From a virus, in the IMG/VR virus record IMGVR_UViG_3300021961_000515, positions 1 through 27,127 of that record: a stretch of 27,127 nt of DNA; one strand, given 5' to 3'. The notes under the pieces were generated by a model, which ran no database searches, had not been told where the DNA came from, and saw nothing but the letters and a program-made list of their open reading frames with translations. Shown piece after piece: positions 7,601-16,600 of the stretch; positions within the stretch are counted from its first letter, which is position 1; each line of letters begins with the position of its first letter. The translations under genes and the position numbers were made by a program.

Positions 7601-10600
7601 TGCTAATGGTGAGATTGTTTCTTATGCTTCTACCACTGGAACGCCAATTAGCGGATTAAATACCAATAATCAGTACTATATTGTCAATTCCACATCAGAT
7701 AGTTTCCAGCTTGCTGATGCTGGTGTTGGTGGAACTATTAAATCAAACTTCGACAGATCTATCCCTGTCAACTTTGAGTCGGTAGGTTCTGGATATCAAG
7801 AATTTAATTACCCAACAGTCGCTGTTTCTGTCAACGTTGCGTATGCAAATACAGTAGGTGTAATTACTGCTACTCCATCTATTCGTGGATCTATTGAACA
7901 GTTGTTCCTTTATGAAAAAGGATCTGATTATGGATCGAAGATTGTCGATTTTCACAAGAGACCTCTTGTATCTGTAGTCAATGGTACTGAGGCTCAGTTA
8001 AATCCAATCATTTCTAATGGAAGGGTTATCTCTGTTCAGATCTTGAGTGGTGGTAGAAACTACAAATCTGCACCAGATCTAAGCGTAATTAGCACCTCTG
8101 GAACTGGAGCAAAACTCAGAGCAGTTGTTAGTGGTGGTACTATCACCCAAGTAATCATTCAAAGTGGTGGTATTGGTTATAATCCAACAACTACTAGTAT
8201 CAAAATTACTACCGTTGGTAGTGGACTTGTTGTCAATACGTCTGTAAGAAAACTCACGATCAACAAGACAAAGAGATTTGAAGAGTATGGTGGTGAGTTC
8301 CTGTTCAGTAATGAAGTTAATAAGGGTCTTGAGTACTCTATTCTTGGTTATAACAACACTCTAAGATCTGCGTTCTTTGATACCGATACAAATACACACT
8401 CACCTCTGATTGGATGGGCTTACGACGGAAATCCAATCTACGGATCTTATGGATATTCTGATCCCGAAGATTCTTCTTCTGGTGTAATTAGACTTTCTTC
8501 TGGATATGTTTTAAACACTGGTTTAGTACAAAACCGCCCAACTGGGTTTGCCGAAGGATTCTTTGTTGAAGATTATGAATTTAATGCATCTGGTCAACTA
8601 GACGCTCATAACGGAAGATTCTGCAAGACTGTCGATTATCCCAATGGCGTTTATGCATACTTCGCTACTTCTGAGATTGACATTTCTACTGGACAGTTAA
8701 AACCCCAGTATCCATACTTTATTGGTCAATCTTACAGAACAGTACCTGTAATTGAAAACCTGTATGGTAGAGAAGCGATTGATCAAAGCAATTTTGATTT
8801 CGATTCTGGCAATTATAGCAGAAATACTTATCCTTACCTTCTCGGTGAGGTAAATGCTGATAACGATTATATCTTAGAGTCTTACGAACTGGCCACCCAA
8901 AAGGCTGTTGTAGAATCTATTTCTACAGGAACAATTGAAGATGTAAGAGTTCTTGTTCCTGGCGATCGTTATGTCGTAAATGAACCTCTGTATTTTGATG
9001 AATCCTCCAGTGGTGGCGAAGGTCTTGATGTAGTAGTATCGGAAATTCGCGGTAAAGAAATAGTAGAAATCAATACAAACTATAGAGACTATAGTGGTAT
9101 TGTTTTTGAAAAAACCAGCAACTCTGTAGTAACTGGAACAATCGGAACATATCATGATTTTAGAAATGGTGATACTGTTGTTGTTTCTGGTCTCAGCACC
9201 TTTGTAAGAGGCCTTTCTGGAAAACAAATTGTTGGAGTCACTAGCGCAACTGGATCTTTGGCAGAGCAAATTAATGCTGGAAGTGCTGGAGATATCATTG
9301 ATATTAGACTCTCTTCTATTCCATCCTTTGTAAGTGTTGGATCTAGTGTTCTTATTGGTGCAGAATTGTTCAAAGTACTGAACAAACTCCCTGTACAAAA
9401 TCTTTTAAGAGCAGAAAGATCTGGTGGTGGTATTTCTACTACTGGTGTTGCAGTATCTTTCTTAAGCAACACATTCACAATTAATTTGGAAACTGATGAC
9501 TTTGAGTCAAGTACTCAAAGCACTGTTTACTTCAACGCATCGGAAACGGTTGGTATTGCAACCACCTCTGGTATTAGTGCTACTCTTTCCTACACTCAAG
9601 CTGGAGTTGCATCTGTAAGAGATGTACCCGCACAAACGATCTTTATTCAAGATCATCCATTCAAGACAAACCAAAGTGTAGTATTAACTACTCCCGCAAC
9701 TGGTCAACCATTCGTTGTCAGGGCTGGATATGGTGCCACTCAATTCTTACCAACTGCTGCTGGTATTGCTCAAACTGTTTACGTTGTAAATGTAAGCAAA
9801 GATCTTATCGGTCTTAAGACTTCTCTTGGTGGTGAGCAGTTATTCTTCCTCGAAAATGCTCAGAACAGCAATGATTATAATTTCGTATCGGAATTTGCTG
9901 CAGTAACAGGAACTGTTCGTAAGATTGAGACAACTGTTGCTACTGCAGCAACACACCTTCTTAACACAAATGATATTGTTACTTTCCAAGTAAAACCAAA
10001 AGGAAACTTTGGTATTGGAGCCGCTTCTTCTGTTTCCCTGTCGTATAACGCTTTAGTTGATAGTGTTGTAGTAAACAGTGTTGGATTTAATTCCACTGGA
10101 ATTAATACTGCTACCAATAGAATCACTCTTGCTTCTCATGGATTGTTGAATGGGGACAAGATTGTATATGAGGGAGTAGAACCCGCTGATGGATTAGTCA
10201 ATGGTGCATATTATGTGTATGTAATCGATGAAAATACTTTCAGTCTTGCAAAAACAAAGGTAGACCTCAATTCGGTTCCTCCCGTTTTAGTTGATATTAT
10301 TGGAATCGGAGCAACCCATACGATCGGACGCATTAATCCCCAAATCCCAGTAATTAGAAATAGAGATCTTGTATTTGATCTCTCCGACTCTACCCTTGCT
10401 GGTTATAAGATTAAGTTCTTCTACGACAAAGAGTTTAACAACCCAGTAGTTTCTATTGGCAACAGCAGTTCCTTTGAAATTCAACAAACTGGTACTGTTG
10501 GATCAACTGGTATCACAACCGTTGGATTTAGTTCTGCTTGGCCCTCCAAGTTGTTCTACAACTTAGAAAAGTCTGGTTATCTGTCAACTTCTGATACCGA

Positions 10601-13600
10601 TGTAAACTCCTATTCTGAAATTAGTTACAGCAATAGCAAGTACAATGGTACTTTCAAAGTAACTGGAATTGGATCGACCACGTTCACCGTTGCTCTTGTA
10701 GATCAACCAGAAACAACTCGTTATAACCAGAATGATTGCGCCGAACTTAGATATACAACTAAGTCTAAATCATCGAATGGTGGAATTGAGAAAGTAAAAA
10801 TTGTTTCTCCTGGATTTGGATTTGCGTCCAGACCAGACTATGTTGGAGTTGGAACTACTTCAAAGGGTATCAATGCTAACCTTGAAGCAAGTTCTGAGGC
10901 TATCGGAAGAGTAAACAGCACAAGAGTTGTGAATGCTGGTTTCGAATATCCTAGCGATAAAACACTAACTGCAGCTGCACTGATTCCTTCTTGGTCTCAG
11001 ATATCTGACAACTTTACCGTTGTTGATGGCAACATAACTGTTGTTACTGGCGGAAAGAACTTTACCAATCCACCACAACTTGTCCTTGTAGATAGTGTAA
11101 CTGGTAAGAACGCAGGTAACGGTGCATACAATCCCGTTATGAACGAAAACTCTATCGATTCCATTCAGGTTCTCAAGCAACCTACTGGACTTGCTGGAGT
11201 TGCTCACACCCTGTACACACTGTCTAATAGCAACGGTATTGTTATTACTAGTGTTGATAGTGTTTCATCTGGAATCGTCACCGTAACAATTCAAACTCCT
11301 GTTCTTGGATTTACAACGGCTCCTGTTGCGATTGGAGATAAGATTTTTGTAGATGGAATCTCCTTGTATTCAACTGGAGACTTTGATGGACATAACTCTA
11401 AGGATCATGGTTTCAGATTCTTTGAAGTTCAGAATGTAAATGCTGGTGCCAACCCAGTAACTGTTACTTACAGTCTTGCTGGCATTGCAACTCAATCTGT
11501 TGGTGTTGCAGTAACAAATACAAACAATACTGCTTCTCTTGTAAAATCTCAAGATTATCCAACTTTCAATGTGACAATTGAAAGAGAGAAGTTCCTCGTA
11601 AATGAAAAGATTCAAGTTAATGTTGGATCTGGATTCTTTGATACCGATCTAATTGTAGTTAAAACTCAAGGTGATATTCTTAAGGTAAAAGGATCATACG
11701 AACTGAAAGTTGGTGATAAGATTAAAGGAGTTTCCACTGGATTTATTGCAACAATTCTGATTCTCGAAAATTATGAGAGCACCTTTAAGGTATCTTATGA
11801 AGTTGAACAATCCTATGGATGGACTGATCAAACTGGATTCACTAACAGCGACATCTCAGTTCTTCCCGACAACGATTACTATCAGAATCTTTCATACACT
11901 GTTCAATCACCTCTTGAGTGGAACACGATCGTTGGCCCAATGAATCGTCTTCTTCACTCCACTGGAATGAAGAACTTTGCTGACATGGAGATCAAATCTC
12001 CAGTTTCTGCCGCTGCTACCGCAGGAATTAATACATCTGTTCTTGGTACTTCGATTAGACTTGACTACATCTTCGAAGGAAGAGCAGATCAAATCAATAA
12101 CTTTGACCTTGCATCCGATATTGATGTTGTTGCTGGAGTATCTCCTGCAATCAAGATGCAGAACAAGAAGTTGTCTTCCTTTATCAAGTGTTTGACAAAT
12201 AGAGTTCTGCTCATTGATGACATCTCAACCAAGTTCTCCAGCAAAGAGCTTAACAAAAGAGTATCTCAGATTATTACATCTTATCCAGTAAGTATTCCTT
12301 TCCAAAGAATGCTTATTCTTTCAAAAGATGTAAACAATCTATTTGAATATCAATTAAGCGAATTGATTGTAATGAACACCACTGAAGGTGTGTTCACACT
12401 GCAAAAGTCCGATACTAGAAGTGGAGATGATGATATTGTATCATTCTCTGCCGATATCAATGACGCCGGAGTTATCGATATTTCTGCAACTCCTGTTGCT
12501 GAAGGTGTTAACTACAACTTTAAGGTTATTCGACAGTTGTTCGATTCCAACGTTGGTGGAGTGGCCACTCTGGGAGTCGGTATTGCCTCTGTAACGGGTG
12601 TTACAACTTCTGTTGGTGTCGGTGCTACTTTGACCCTGTTCAATGGCAATACAAGCGATTTAGAAGGGTTTACAGCACACGTTGCGATTACCAGACCATC
12701 TGATCAATATGGAAACTATCATGAAGTAGTTGTTGAGCATGATGGAACTGATACTTATCTTGCTGAATTTGGTTACGATACTGGATACAGTGAAGGGGGT
12801 ATTTCAACATCCTTCATTGGAACATTCAGATCCTACATCGATAGTGGAGTACTCAAATTAGATTACACTAATAATGGATCTGAAGATATTGTTGCTAGAG
12901 TCAGAGTCGTTGGACTGAATAATATTAGTGCTGGCGTATCTACACAAGCATTCAAACTGGTAATTCAAGATTCTGGAACCGAAAGAAGTGCAAGATACGA
13001 AAGTAGTGGTGCATCTGACACTATTACTGGACCTGGATATGCTATCACAGCCGTTGGATTCTCGACGGACACAGATCTGGCAGTTAAGTCTATTGTAAGA
13101 GTTGCAATCGGCAATAGTGTTAATGTTTCGCAGGTAATTTTCTCTGGCGATAAGAACAGAAACAGAGGCGATCTTACAGAGTATCCTCAGTTAACTGTTG
13201 GTGATTCGATTGGCCTCGGAACGTTTGGAACCAAGTTCAGTGGTAGTCATACACAACTGATTTTCTATCCAGATGCACATCAAGGTGTTGCTACAATTAC
13301 CGCATACCATGAAGTCTTCTACAGAGATCAAGATGCAAACGCTGATGTAATTCCAAATATTAGATTCGGAAGAGTTATTGATACCTATAGTGAAGAATTC
13401 TATAATCAAGGTGATCAACTTAACTTTGAACTGGCCACCGATGGATATCCCATCTACGCTAAGGTATTCAATCCCGCTAGTGTTACAACTCTAAATCCCG
13501 CAACTGGCGTATTTACGATCAAGAATCACTTCTTCAACAACGGACAAGAGTTGAATTATATTCCAGAAAGCACTGTTGTTGGTGTTTCTTCCGTTGCACT

Positions 13601-16600
13601 TTCTATTGGATCCACTCTTGCTGGTGGTGGTGATGGAATCGGAGATCTGATTATTGGATTTACTACAATCACAGGTCTGACCACAACTGGAGGAATGGCC
13701 GTTTCTCAAGAGATCATCGGTCCTGGAGTTCCTAACGGTGCAACAATCGTAAGCATTGGTTCTAGTGCAAAGTTCTTTGTTGCAAATAGCAATGGAACAA
13801 ATGTTCTTACTGGTATTGGAAATACTACAATATTCGCACTCAATGAGACAATTGTTTCCAATACAGATTACACTGGATTTGGAACAATCACCGCTATTGG
13901 AATTAATTCGATTACAGTTGCTAATACTGTTCCTACAGGAGTTGGTAGCGCATACTATTCTACCGCTTTAGCACCATCCATCACGATTTCTTCCGCTGGT
14001 GCTGCAACTACAATTAGACAGACATTTAGATCTGGCATTACGACTGATGTTATGCCATCTACTGTTTATGCAATTAAGATTACAGAAGATACCTTTAAGT
14101 TAGGCACTAAGAAAGACTTCGCACTTTCAGGAATTGGTATTACCTATACTTCAGTTGGTTCTGGTAATGCTCACGTTCTTGATACAACTAAGAAACTTGA
14201 GAAATCCCTCATCACTTTAGATGGAGTCAACCAAGCACCAATTTCTTACGCAAACCTCGCATTTGAATTAAGAGAAACAGTAAGTGCTGCAACCACTTAT
14301 TTCGCAATCAGCGGAATCAGTTCTGTTCAACCAGGAGATCTTCTCAAGGTTGGTCAGGAATTGATGAGTATCAACAACGTTGGACTTGGCACCACATCTG
14401 GAGATATTTCTGGAATCGGAACATTCTTCGTTGTCAACGTACTGAGAGGAGCAGTTGGAACAGCTGCATCTGCTAAGACCGATGGAGATACTGCAAAGAT
14501 TTACAGAGGATCTTACAACATTGTAAGAAATAAAATTCACTTTACCAATGCTCCCAGTGGAACAGGATCTGAGGGTTCATTTGATGAGAGAAATCTTTCT
14601 CCAGCAAACTCCACTTTCGGAGGGCGTGTTTATCTGAGACAGGATTACACAAACAACGCACTATTTGTTGATGTTTCCAATCAGTTTACTGGTTTAGCCA
14701 AGACATTTACTCTCAGGACCGATGATGACAATCCAGTTGGATTTGAAACAGGTGGTAGCGTATTGTTCCTGAATGGAATTTTCCAACCACCCACAACACT
14801 TAACAATACTGGCAAATCCTACACTCTTGAGTCTACTGTTGCTGGAGTAACAAGCGCGGTATTCAATGGAGTAAGACTTATAGATGGTTCTCCTTACACA
14901 TCTGATACAGATGTCAACACAAACGAAATTCCTAGAGGTGGAATCATCGTTTCTCTCGGAAGCACTGGTGGAACTGGAATTGCACCTTTAGTTGGTGCTC
15001 AGTACAGAGCAATCACTGGAGTTGGTGGCACTATCGAAACTCTTGTTGGTTTTGGTACTACTCTCGGAAGAACAGCACTTTCAATCAGCACGGCTTCTTA
15101 CAACAATAATACTGGTATCATGGAAGTTACAACAACTTCCGCTCATGGACTCAGTGGAACTGGCGAACAAGTTTATATGATTGGTCTTGAGTTTGCATGT
15201 GGTGCTGCTCATGCTGGTGTAACAACTACTATCTTCCCAGATGGAACAAGAGGTCATGTATTTGAAGTTGTTGGGGTTGGATCCACGACCATTTTCTCGG
15301 CTGACATTGGCATCAGCACTATTGCTCACGATTATGTTGGATCTGGTACTATCTACCAGCACAACATTTCTCTAAACAACGGTTCTGGATACAGAGGACC
15401 AGTTGCTGTAGCAATCACCGATCTTGGTACTGGAGTTGGCGGCACAACTGGTTATGGTGCTGTAATTAGTGCAACTGTTGGTGCTGGAGGAACTCTAACA
15501 CTCAACATCAATAATCCTGGTGTTGGATATAACAACCCAGCAGTCATCATTCCCGATCCAACCTACTCCAATCTCAGAATTGAAGGTGTGTCTAGACTTG
15601 GAATTGGTGCAACAACAGATACTGGATTTGGTTGTGTAATCAGTCTGGAAGTCGGTGCTGGTCAAACAACAGTCCATGATGATTATCATTTTGTCAATGG
15701 ATTCGTTCTTAACAACCCTGGTTATGGATTTAGAATCGGAGATGTATTCAAACCAGTTGGTTTGGTTACGGCTGTTGGTGCTGGAGCATCCTATACAGAC
15801 TTCGAATTGACTGTAGAATCCATTTATAATGATACATTCTCTGCATGGCAGTTTGGACAAATTGATTATATTGATTCTATCAAAGATCTTCAGGATGGAC
15901 AGAGAAAGAGATTCCCTCTTAATCAGAATGCACAACTGTTGAGTTTCCAGAGAGATGCCGAAATTGCATCTTCCGCAGCAATTGATCTCGCCAACGTTCT
16001 ACTCATTTTCGTTGATGGCGTAATTCAAGTTCCTGGTGTTGCATATGAGTTTGATGGTGGAACCAGTTTCTCCTTCACCCAAGCGCCTTCTCCCGAATCT
16101 GATATTGAAATCTTCTTCTACAGAGGAACTTCTGGAACTGATAGTTTCCAAACTTCACAGTCCGAAACCATCAAGGCTGGTGATACTGTAACTCTTAGAA
16201 AACTTGGACAAAGTGATGGAACTATCACACAAGATTCCAGATTGGTTCAAGAAGTTGCTTCTGCCGATAAGATTAATACAAATATCTACGTCAATCAGGG
16301 AATCAATGAAACTATTTTCAGACCTCTGGATTGGAGAAAGCAGAAAACAGATAGGATTGTAAACACTGAAATCATTAACAAGACTAGAGATTCTCTCGAA
16401 GGACTCGTCTATCCCACAGCAAGACTCATTGGAGACTTGACTGAAGGAGAGACTGACATCTTTGTCGATAATGCAAGATTCTTCCAATACGAAGAATATG
16501 CTGATGGGGCTCCTGCTGGTACAGTTGTTTCTACAGATTTAATTATTATTGATCCCACCGAAAATGTTAGTGCTTCCATTGAGGCAGTTGTTGTTGGCAA

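Noticed and set aside
6901-8205. Repeats as a CRISPR array or other DNA-level direct repeats
   Set aside because: Similarity is at protein level with variable spacing and codons; no identical repeat and spacer pattern is seen.
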